Below, piece after piece: positions 1 to 11,300 of a stretch of 64,000 nt of DNA. The notes under the pieces are model-generated. The model worked only from the letters and a program-made list of their open reading frames with translations. It made no database searches and was not told where the DNA came from. A program made the translations under genes and the position numbers. Within the stretch, counting starts at the first letter, position 1. Every line of letters begins with the position of its first letter. Origin of the DNA: Lineus longissimus (taxonomy: Eukaryota > Nemertea > Pilidiophora > Heteronemertea > Lineidae); contig NC_088310.1 of assembly GCF_910592395.1 (NCBI RefSeq), positions 11,107,501-11,171,500 on the forward strand, read 5' to 3'.

Positions 1-1340
1 GAGTAAGCCCTCCATGCGTCAATCTTCTCCATGTGGAGCGATGAACAAGTAGGGCACTGCCTAGAGCCATGAATCTACACATTGGGTCGCACTCCACAGT
101 TTCATTAAATCCATCAAACGTGTCGTCAAACCAGTGCCTGGTGTAACACACAAGGCATCACTAACATGCATGCTGAGACCAAGCTACTGGCACCAGATAC
201 CCAAACCTACACATTTTTATGGAGGCAGAGACCTAAGGAAGGTTACTAAGGCACTTTCAATGCATTTAATCAGTTTCGATATCAGTAGGTGGCGCCACAT
301 TTGATACCACCCAGATTCAGCACACTGTCCAAAATCAGGCCAAAAAATTTAGAATTTTGCAAAGTTCGCGCCCCGTATACTCGGAGGGAAAAATTTTCTG
401 GCACATACTACGTGAACTAACTACCATGTGATAGGCAAGTTAATGTACGTTTAAAATTTGAAAAAAAGTCCGATGTTAAAGCGGTCTATTCGTCCGTTGA
501 ATGGATAACTCCTGCTTCTATGATTGCATGAGATGTACAAATCCTCAAAGACTGGCGATATCGTGTATCCTCGACTACCCGGCCAGCTGCTCTTATAGAT
601 TCCCTTCAATGTAAATCAGGCTTGATCAATCAACAGTGACATTCTATGCCCTAGGCTTGGTGCAATGACAGCGTCTTGCAGGCTATTGTGGCGCGGATGG
701 CATCTCTAGAAGCTCCCTATCCTTTGATTGATGGGGGGGGGGGGGGGGGGGATAATCTAGCTCAAAGGTTAGAGTCACCTCTCGTTGGCCTGATCGAGAG
801 GACCGAGACGCCCTGTGTGCAACAGCATAGAATAAGAAAATAATGGATAATCAGTTAATATATTGATGCCGAGATGATGTTTTCGATGATGATCAGCTCT
901 ATTCCATTTAAAATTCCATTGACCAACAACAGTGTTCCTTTGATAAGTTTCTAGCATGAGTTTAATTGACGAAGGGAGCGGCAAGCAAGTAAGAGAGAAG
1001 AGGATTGTTTCTTTTTGTGGGAAATAAGTTCTAATGTTTTGTGAAATACTACTTCTATTTATAAAGCCAACTTGCAGCGTAGTTGTCGATGTTTGACGTT
1101 ACCAAAAGGAGCGCTTAGTGGTTCCAAGCGACTATTTCCAGGATACCTCCTTGGTGCGTTGGTATGAGAGGTAGGGAACTTCAACATACTCGTTGTCCGT
1201 AACAAGGTGTCTCATTGGTGTATCAAGGAAATTATAGGCTATGCGACTCCATGGTGCTGGATGGTAACGCTCGCTGTCAAGACCGCAAGTAACCTTATTG
1301 ATAGGACCTTGCTGTTGGTCAATACAAAGTTATTTACAGT
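1..1340. other. No gene recognised; upstream flank with a poly-G tract
   Basis: I see no convincing exon here. The stretch includes a 19-base run of G at 733-751. A diverged copy of a dispersed repeat lies near 507-560; other copies are near 20834 and 43707. All other open frames are short and lack family motifs. Confidence 0.5.
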
Positions 1341-1344
1341 ATCA

Positions 1345-1850
1345 ATACTTACTTACTTACTTAGGACCCTTCGTGCCCTAGGTGGCACATGGGGCGTTCC
1401 CCAGGGTCCTCCACTCAAGTCTGTTGGCTGCTCGCTGTCTGGCTGCCTCCCACGTTAGGCCCTTCTCTTGAAGTTCCTTTGCCATGGAACGCCGCCAGGT
1501 CTCTCTTGGTCTGCCTCTATTCCGTCTCCCCTGTGGTGTCCATGTGAGTGCTCTCCTTGGCAATGCGTTTGCAGGCATTCGGAGCACATGGCCCAACCAT
1601 TGCCATCTTCGTTCCTTCACCAATTCTGATATGGGCTTCAGGTTAGCGTCTCTCAGTAGGTCTTCGTTACTGATTGTCCTTGGCCAGTAGTTATATGTTT
1701 CGGTGACAGGAGGTCGGCTGTCGGGCTGGAGGTTTCCGGTTGGCTTTGGCCTCCATCCTTCATATGTCCAGTATTCTGGCGTCCTTCTCTCCTACCACCC
1801 TGTCTTGAGTAGTTTTTCCTGGTTTCCGTTTCTGTAGCGTATTTTGGTTT
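1345..1850 (-). mobile_element. 3' end of a non-LTR retrotransposon (LINE), reverse-transcriptase C-terminal tail
   Basis: Read on the minus strand, 1378-1690 encodes the C-terminal tail typical of RTE-like and related LINE reverse transcriptases. The segment ISNEDLLRDANLKPI is followed by WQWLGHVLRMP, then RRNRGRPRETWRRS, and ends with a Trp/Ala/Arg-rich helix (TWEAARQRAANRLEWR). The catalytic palm is absent. Sequence upstream on that strand (to about 1850) looks like the same element, with stops and frame changes. Just past the coding end is a short microsatellite (TTAC repeats at 1346-1366), the usual 3' tail of such LINEs. This is a 5'-truncated dead copy. The subfamily is not certain. 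Confidence 0.8.
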
Positions 1851-2145
1851 TTACATGGTGGGGGGTGCTGACCCCACGCAAAACCCCCAACCTGGAGGGC
1901 CAGGAGTCTGTTTTCGTCTCACCTCTCACCCTCCGCCTTTCTGACATGGTTGGACCTACCAGGAGTAAACTCCAGTCAGCATAGCCATCAGGGTCCTAGA
2001 GGTACTCATGCTGTTCTACCGACGGCAAGGTACAGACTCAGCAGAACAGGATCAATATCAATACTTAGACCGTAGTAAATTTTAAAAAACGCCATTATAT
2101 TGCAAAATGTGATATGCGATATAATGTGTACAACGCTACAATATA

Positions 2146-2867
2146 CAGGGCGTTTCAAGAAAAAGGAAACCGAGATCAATTTGGTAATTTCTTGGACATG
2201 GCTAAATATTTTGGAAATTGGCAACAACCATTGATTACCTAAGGTTGTCCTCTTTCAAATGACACCAAGAAATCCAATTTACTGTCACAGATGACTGAGC
2301 ACAAAACAGTTAAATCAACCATGTCAGAACTGGTCTTGCACTAGATTTAACGCGGCGTAAATCCAAAAAAGAAGAAAGACCAGCGCGTCCACAGCAAAAA
2401 TTTTGTTGAATGATTCAACATCTTGTTGCTTATTCCTGTCTCAACCTAACCCCAGTGTCCTCCGACATGCCCCACATTCCTTTCAACACAAACTTCAACT
2501 CTGGTTCTTATTGCTCTCAATGCATTTCTGATTACGTCTCTCTGTCCTCTTTAAGGTCTCAACTGCAGCCTCTATTCTGGCACATACATGTAGGTCATTG
2601 ACAAGTCATTAATTTGGAGGCCCAACAAAAGCCCTTCACTGGGCAAACAAAGTTCGATCATCAACAAAACTTCTACCTGGTGCAAGACCAGTTCTGATAT
2701 GGCTGATTGAACTGTTTCGTGCTCAGTCATCTGTGACAGTAAATTTGATTTCTTGGTGACATATGAAAGATGACATCATTAGGTAACAAATGGTGGGTGC
2801 TAATTTCCAAAATATTTAGATATGTCCAAGAAATTAACAAATCGAATTCCTTTTTTGAAACACCCTG
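2146..2867. mobile_element. Non-autonomous mariner-like element (MITE) with long inverted repeats
   Basis: The left end reads TA then CAGGGCGTTTCAAGAAAAAG. The right end is the inverse (TTTTTTGAAACACCCTG then TA). The arms (about 2146-2345 and 2665-2867) are diverged reverse complements of each other for roughly 200 bp. TA flanks and a CAGGGTGTTTC terminus are typical of Tc1/mariner-type elements. No transposase is encoded, and the middle (2346-2664) has no recognisable gene. Confidence 0.75.
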
Positions 2868-2962
2868 TATAGGAATAGAAGAGTAGACTACACATAATGA
2901 CGAGTTACCAAGGCGGCGTTGCACAGTGTATGTAATGCGGAAGTAATATGACTGGCCAGCCA

Positions 2963-3216
2963 AATCGAGTTTTGAATCTCGTAGTCAAGTTTTGAATCTC
3001 GATGTCTTGTTTTGAATTTCGAAGTCGAGTTTTGAATTTCAGGTCGAGTTTTGAGTTTTCAACTCGAGTTTTAAATATCGAAGTCAAGTTTTGAATCTGA
3101 AAGCCGAGTTTTGAGTTTCGAAGTCGAATTTTGAATTTTGAAGCCGATTTTTTAATTTCGCAGTCGCTTTTGAATCTTGCGTCGAGTTTTAAATTTCGAA
3201 TTTTGAATTTCGAAAT
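2963..3216. repeat. Minisatellite, ~19-21 bp unit, about 12 copies
   Basis: Imperfect tandem copies of a unit like CGAAGTCGAGTTTTGAATTT run through this segment. The long minus-strand reading frame over it (repeated K/R/N/F motifs) results from the repeat and is not a gene. Confidence 0.9.
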
Positions 3217-3299
3217 GAGGCTTCTGGGCTTTCGTTCATTATGTGAAGGCATGGTTGTTGAGACCACTAGAAGATGCAACAAGGCAATAGCTTTAACGC

Positions 3300-4234
3300 T
3301 TTTTTGGAAACCATTGCTGTAGTGAAGGCTCCTGTGGACTGTAGCAACAAGTTTATTAATGACAAACTCATAAAATGGGAAATATCAGTACTATAAAGAA
3401 CAGCAATTACTTTACGGCGCAAATAGTATCAATGCGCGCATTTAGCGTGGCATTTATTTCATTTAATAGAGAGGAAATGTAAAAAAATATAGCAAACATT
3501 GAAATGATAAAATAATTACTCAAACAAATGAGACAAACACGTTTTAAAACTTCTTTTTTACAGTCAAAAATTACGCAATATCCCACAACTAGCAGAGTAA
3601 TCGAAGAAAAACTAGTAGATATATTATATTAAACGAAGTTGAAGGTTTTTTTCTTAACCACCGAGTACAATGTACTTCCAAAAATGATGTTTGTAAAATT
3701 GTCAAAAAGCAATAAATGTAGGACAAGTGACTTTACTATACTATCAAGTTCTCCTTGACACATTTCACACTTTTAAATATCGCCCTTTTATTTCCGAGTG
3801 ACATTTGCGTTGTTGAAAATCAATTCAACATCATTTTGCACATATGGGTGTATATGAACGAGTCATAGCTGTGCACACCATATTGTATTTGGATAAGTGT
3901 ATGTTGGTCCATTAAATTCATCACAAATGTGCTGATTTTAAAAGGTTTCGGAGCTCATGTGTGACTTATATTCGGAGTCGGTTTTGATACTGAACTGATC
4001 GACGAGGTTGTTCATTTACCGAGGACTAAGACTTACCGACATGAATAACTGACAGAAACTGTGAACATCAAAATTGCCACACAATGGGACATATTGTTGG
4101 TGTGTTACATATCGTCGAAGTAGGAGCAACCCCCAAACAAAATCTGCATACAGCTCCACTTTGCTGAGACGTGCTTCTATATGATGCCTTGTTCTTGATG
4201 AGAGGGCCTAGGCTGTTGGATAGAAAAATTAAAA
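3300..4234. promoter_or_regulatory. AT-rich upstream region and probable 5' UTR of the glutamate receptor gene
   Basis: No coding sequence is visible between the minisatellite and the first receptor exon. The promoter and 5' UTR of the receptor should lie here, because the start codon is at 4235. I cannot point to a TATA box or initiator with confidence, and an untranslated upstream exon is possible. Confidence 0.3.
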
Positions 4235-4367
4235 ATGCTATTTTACTTCTGTGCACAAGTTCACCAGTGGATAATTACGTCAGTTGCGTTCGCTATTTTG
4301 ATAGCCTCGTGTATTCAAAGCCAAGATGTATGCACAAGTGCCACAAAGAAACAGGATATTCGATTTG
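4235..4367 (+). CDS. iGluR exon 1: start codon and signal peptide
   Basis: Residues 1-44. A hydrophobic core (IITSVAFAILIASCI) after the initiator Met gives a signal peptide. The exon ends in QDIRF, the usual lead-in to the first strand of the amino-terminal domain. The donor is GTAAGT at 4368. One base of the split codon is carried over, which fits exon 2. The ATG at 4235 is the first Met in frame before the hydrophobic stretch. Confidence 0.8.
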
Positions 4368-5297
4368 GTAAGTTTATTTCTCTATACAAAATCAAGACCG
4401 AGGTGGAGGTAAAATGTAGGCCCAAATCTGAGGCGTTTTACCAAAGGTCTTGGGCGAAATTCTGCAGGGTGGCCCAGAATTATTTTCCTTCACACAATGG
4501 ATACACAGTAGAATTCTATTGTCCAAAAGAAAATAATTCTGGGCCACCCTGTAGTTAAACACGGCGATCTCAATTTCGATATAGAGGCCTAGTATTGTGT
4601 TTATTTGAATTTACCACCCCTAAAAATTTAAGGAGGGAGATGTCCGAACAAAACATACCGAAATCTATCTTTGGCCGTATAGCTCCAACAAACAAATGCA
4701 TCTTGATACAGCGACTACCATATCTTTAATAAAAAAATCAAGATCTCTGTCATGAGACCGAGGAGGCACTGTGTAAAATTCATTTATATCAATGCTCAAT
4801 TACAATCGAGGTATATTTGCGAAAATATTCACCTGAAAATGAAATTATCGGGTGATCTAAAAAAAACACGTCCCGTTTTAATAGTCCAATTACGCCGTCA
4901 ATTTTGCATCGATATCTTGGAAATTATGCCCTGATCTAGCTTTGGATATTTATATTAGCCATAATGGTACAAATGTCAAGACCGCAAGTCCCAAAATGCT
5001 TATCGTCGGATAGAGAAGACTGTCTTATTTGAGCAGGTGTTCTGTGACGTCCTTCTTCCTCAACTATGATATGCAGACATTTTGTACACTTATGGTCTAT
5101 AGTTTATGGACACCAGTTTTCCTCAATTTTCTCGAAAACCACTGGGTCAAAATTTGCCCGGGTACTAACGGTGTATACAGAAATTGCCGATAGATTATGG
5201 TGTAATGATCCTGTGATGTAATTTGTATGGACACCCAAATCAAATATTTTTATTTTCTATGGGGGCTTTTTCTCTCTCTATTACCCCCCCCCCCCCC

Positions 5298-5356
<59 letters not shown>

Positions 5357-8300
5357 ACGCACGCACCCCAGCTTAAATAACTGCCGCCATACGCCTTGGC
5401 ATTGATTCTACAAGGTTATTCCAATACACCTGATCCTGACAAAGGGTATTCTAAATAAGTGTCATGAATCCAGGTCCAAATTTAAAAAGTATTTGTAACA
5501 CCTTCATATTCAATCCTTTAAACCATTGCACCCCATGCGCTTTCGATAGGGTTCATGTCACATCCTAGATGGCCAGCCAATAACCTCGAAGGATTTGGCA
5601 GCGAGGTATCCTTGAATCATTGGGGATCCGTCATGCTTGAAGATGAATCGGTCTGGTATGTGACGTTGCATTTCTGGATGTCCTGAGCCCCCAGTATTTC
5701 TCTATACTGATGTTGATTAAATCGCCCTTGTATCCGGTGCAGAGAACCATTGCCACGGGTGTCCATCCAGCCCCAAATACTAACGCTGTATCTATACCAC
5801 TCCTTTGGCATGACCTGATATTTTGTGAATCAAAAAGTCCCCCAGTTACCCACATTCTCCGATCTTAAATACTTTTTCATCAGTCCAACCAACTTTTCAC
5901 CATTGGTCTACTGTACGTCCACTGCTGATGTGCTCGGGCAAACTGTAGGCTATGTTGCTATTAAGCTGGCGTTAAAACATCCTTCTTAGCAGGGTTTGGT
6001 CCAAATAATCCAGCATTTCTTAGCCGACCGACTTAATTACTGGTTGTCCGTGTTGTTGCACATCCACTTGATGATGTTTTGGGAGAAGGAATGGAGCGCG
6101 ACGTGCTTCACGAACCAATCGGCTATCTTGTCTCTGGTTTTTAACCAGTGTGGGGATTCGGACAGTGTCAGCAAGGCACTATCCACTAATCCAACTTACC
6201 TCGACGCGAGTCCATGTCATAAAATTTTCTAAGTTCTGATAACACCGTAATATAGTAGGGGTAGCAAAATAATAGATGGAACAGCTTGTATTACATGTAC
6301 GAATGGTGGTATTTTGTAGGCCTTCAATCAGCCCCTCAATCAATCGAATGATGTAAGGCCTAGAAATGTCTGTAGGGCATGACACGCGCCTGATCAAGGC
6401 CCACACTGCAAAATTTGTTTTCCAAACGAAGACGAATGATCTGCTTTTGGATTATTTTGGTTCTTTCCTCATGCTGTTCAAATACGGCGATGGACGAGGC
6501 TGGGGGACCACCAAGGCGACGGCTTCAGGCATACTCCTTACAGCAAAAAATCGATTATTTGGACGAATATTGGTTAGCTCATTTAGAAGGGCTGGAACAT
6601 GGGCAGACACCAACTCATTTTGCAAGATTCCGAAATATTCGGGCGCCGACATTTCGGGACTGGATAAGAAACGAAGATGACATTAGAACTGAGTTTGTAG
6701 AGGGTCAACAACGACGACGACGAATGAGAAGATACCGGCAACTTGGCAACGGTAAGCAATCGATTTCCACAGGCTAAAGGAAACCTATCGCGAAACGCTT
6801 GTAAAAATGGGGAGTTTTGAACGGCCCGGTTAAAACCTAAGGTGGAAATAAGCTTCCATTCTTAAAACTAGCATATACCCATGGAGCGGGCAAAGTTGAA
6901 ATGTAATATACATTAGTTAAATGGGCACGATGATTGAGCTACATTAAATTACTAACGTTACTGAAGTTTTATTAAAGGTTAAACACGAAATTAACTGCAT
7001 TTAGGGACTTATTGCTGCTATCTACATGCAACCCCCAATAGATTGATTGGAGTACGCTATTTTGCACAATGCATTGAGACCAGTGACAGCAGGTCCTGTT
7101 CCAAATAAGGCCCTCACATATTAGGCATATCACCTACCCACTCCCGTACCCAATGCCACTGTCGGACCAAAGCCAGGCGCATGGAGAGATGCAGAACGCA
7201 ATTCAAACTGACAACATCAGTCAGTAAAGAATAAAACAAAGAGCAAGCGCTGGCCACTGTACATATTTTGTCCATCCTGGCATAACTGTTTATTGATACC
7301 CTGACTGCATGTTCCGGTAGGCCACTCTCCAGAATTTGCCTTATCACTCAGGTCAGTGTTTCTCGAATAGAACTAAAATAGAACACAGGCTAATCATTAA
7401 TCTCCCTGCTAATACCCTGCACCATGGACCAGGTTGTATAGCACTACATACGTGCTGGAAGCTAATACTGATGTGGCAGGGAGAATATGCGTGAAGTTTG
7501 TGTATGCTTTTGAGAATGAGCGGAGCTCTCCAGTCGACGTGCTCTCTGAAAAGTTGTTATTGAGGAACTTCAACAAGTTCTCCATTATATTCATCACTCC
7601 TTTTTTTTGTCGGTCCATTCACTCAGCAATTACAAAACCAATTTTAGTGCAAGAGGTCTCAACATTTTAGTAGTTATGTCTAGGCCTGTCCCCTTATATG
7701 ATCAGAGCACATAATGGTCCAGAAATAGCGATTTCGGCAATTTTGATCAAAGAGTTTAGAGGGTTTTTGGTACTTGCAGGGAACAGGGTAAGATTTACAC
7801 TACGAAGCATTACGATTTTTATTTCGTCTGTAGGGAATGAGGTAAATCTGGTAATTATTTAACTTTATTAAAAAGCCTTCAAGCTTTTAGTTGTTGATGC
7901 CGTAATAAGTTGTATTGTCTATTGACTTGATTTCATCAGCAAAACTGGAGAAATATTAATAGCTATCTCTATTAACAGTGGAGTTCTGATTGGTTCTCGC
8001 CAGAGTTCTGATTGGTTCTCGCCATCTTGCGGAGGGATCGGGTACCAATCTAATGTTTCACTGACTGCCAGCCTTTGTTTGCGAGCAGCCATTACTACTG
8101 CGGCATCGAGTTTTTGTCTTGTCAAAACTGGTAAGTTTCACTGACTGCAATTACTGAAATGATTTCGATTTTCACGATTATGTCAAGTACGAGTTATAGT
8201 TACAAATGATATCATGATGTGTTTCATTCGTTTATTGTTGAGTTATAGGCAGTTGTTTACTTCTTGGATGGAGCTCGTGATCTGAGCATGATCTAGGTTT

Positions 8301-11300
8301 ACATGCATGACATGTGTAAGACGTGCATCACGGATTATGCATGCGCTGCGGACATGCCGCATGGTCGTGGCTGATGCAATCATTTTGGATGCTTGGCATG
8401 ATTTAACCAGTCATTGCAAGTTAATGTCAATTAGCTTTTTTCTCTCCAGGTTTATCAACTATTGCTTGGGCATAGGCCTCCTGTACCATCTTATCAACAG
8501 CCTCCCTTTTTATCAAAAAATTGTAGAGTCAGAAGCTGTTCATAGGTTTACATGCATGACATGTGTAAGACGTGCATCACGGATTATGCATGCGCTTCTT
8601 GGATGGAGCTCGTGATCTGAGCATGATCTAGGTTTACATGCATGACATGTGTAAGACGTGCATCACGGATTATGCATGCGCTGCGGACATGCCGCATGGT
8701 CGTGGCTGATGCAATCATTTTGGATGCTTGGCATGATTTATAACTCGAAGTAATTGATACTACCAAAAGTATAACAGAAGGCAATGTTCAAAAGACCAAC
8801 TCGGCTTAAAGTCTTAAAAACCAAACTACATGGCCATAAATGCAGTCAATGTACACTAAATATATTGGTCGCTCATGTTGTTTTAGCTCTAAGGCACTAT
8901 CTCCAATTGGTCTAGTGTCCTAGTGAACCGAAGGCCAAATGTAATGATAGTAGGCAACTCCAGAACTCTACCCCCCTAGAGCCTAATAATACCTTCAAAA
9001 TATAAGACAGTAAGAACCTAAAATAACCCATCACTATCATCGCTCATTATTATCATATTCACAATGGTCTTTTTCATTTCTAGGAAATTGTTTGCCATAT
9101 GACAAGTGTTGCACCAAAAGCTTGTGTGACAGTGTCTACCATTCCACCAAGAAACATGGACAACAATGCTTGGTTGAAGGCAAAGAAGTTAAACAAAATA
9201 ATAAAAGCATTGAAATGGAAATATGCAGTGAAAATTTGTAATGTTTGTGTAAGTAAAAAATCGTATTCAAATTGAATTATCTACACAAGTGCAAGAAGTC
9301 ATATTTAAAAGGAAGTGACTATTTGGCAAGCCCGGCTCACCAAACAGCGCCTTTTTTCTGCCCTAGATGGAGAGCCGAAATTCATGCATATTCAACCATC
9401 CAGGAGCTCATTATCATTCGTGGCAACACGGTCAGCAGCACTGGAGTTACAGTGAAACACATTTAGAAATGCACACTAATGCATTTAACATGCTTATCAG
9501 TTAAATCACGTTTATTACTTTTTTTGTAAATCCATACAGTCATGTACATGTACATGCTTCTTCATAGATTATTGACCAAAACCCGAGTTTAGTAACAGAA
9601 ATTAAATCAAGAGCGGGAAGTCGCCCATTGTTAAATATGCGCATATAAACTCGAATATGACGTCACTGCTCTCTGATTGGCCAACATGTTGTTACCTCTC
9701 CGGCTCGCCAAAGAGGGTAGTATTTTTGCCCTGTTTGGCAAGCCCGCCTTGTCGAACAGGGTGGCTTTTTAGTACTGTTTGGCAAGCACCTCTCCAAACA
9801 GGACAAAAAAAGATGCCTGTTCGGCGAGCGGCTTGCTAAATAGACCCGGCCTATTTAAAAACTTCGTCATTGAATATACAATGTATCTAATTGCAATGTG
9901 ATTTCTTTTAAGCGTGTGTTTTGTCGTAACCGAGGCCTGAAAACTGATACTCAAGATGAAAGGCCGGCGAAGGTGGATTTAGTGACTCCCAAAGATGGCT
10001 TGCACCCAACACATCGTGGTAATCAAGAATTGACACAACTTGTCAAGAAAGCTCTCAAGCTACCAGGAGCACGCCTTTCGAAAACTAAAGACATAACTGT
10101 CAATTACCAATCAGTGAAATGTCAGCTTTGCAATGCAAACGGTCATATTAACGGAAATTGTAAATCATACTGGTACTTGTAGGTTGTGATACCTTAAGAT
10201 TTGACTGACAATCATAGACGTTAGACTGAAGAAACCTGTATGAACAATGAATACAAAAACAATCAACTTATTTACACCATGTACTTTTAAATCTATCATT
10301 GTAAGAGTTTACATGTAACATCAATACTGTAAACCAAGAAATTTTTGCGGCTGGTTTATTTCGCGGATGAGGTCCGTTTTCGCAAGAAAAATATATTTAA
10401 CGCTTAAAATTAATGCGGATTCCTCGGTGCCGCAAAGGGACATTGAGAGACAAATATATATTTTACGCCTATTGATTTGGCGGACAAGGGCGCACCGCAA
10501 AGACCGCAAAATTAAAACGCCCGCAAAAAATTTCACGGTTTACAGTATTCATAAATGATTCATGGTAATAAAATTACTTTAAAGCTATATCTATGACTTA
10601 CATATTCTTTGCACGTTTCATTCGTTTACTGCCAATAACCGCTTCCTAAATATCCAAGATTAATAATAACTTTGATCTACAATGCCTCACATTAACCTGA
10701 AGTTCCTCATCGTCGCCGATAGGCTTGTTTATTCTAAAACCACGAAGATATTCGACGTATGACACCCTCATTGAACTCTTACATATGATCCAGACCTACG
10801 AAGCCAAAGGTTGCAAGAATTCGACGCATTTCCAAAGCCCAATTTTGAAACAAAAATCGCCTCCTAAATAGCGGCCACAACGCGCATTATAGTATAGATT
10901 TAGCAGTTTCGAGTTCCCCGGGTCGTGAGCTGGCATCAAGGTAACATTGCATATCGTGCATAACATTACTGACTCCAGTCAATGAACTGCATAAGATGTA
11001 ATCACCTATTTAGTTATTTTTACAACGTTCAGCCAGTCTAAATAAAGATTTTGATCTCTTTAAGCATAAACTATTTGCTTGTTCACAGAAAAGTCATATG
11101 ATTGTATACAGCTGATAATTAGGCCATTGTTTGTGCTTAAAGGTTTCTGGCCCGAGGTGGAAGATTCTCTAGCAGACTGGTATCGAAATAGAAGGACGCT
11201 GGGTTCTCCCGTAGCTGGGCAAGATCTCACAGGACAAGCAACGAGGGAATTTCGTCAGTGGATCGGGGAATTGCCAGATGGAGATATGGAACTTTTACAG

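Noticed and set aside
2905-3282. 125-codon minus-strand frame rich in Lys, Phe and Asn
   Set aside because: It is a translation of the ~20-bp minisatellite.
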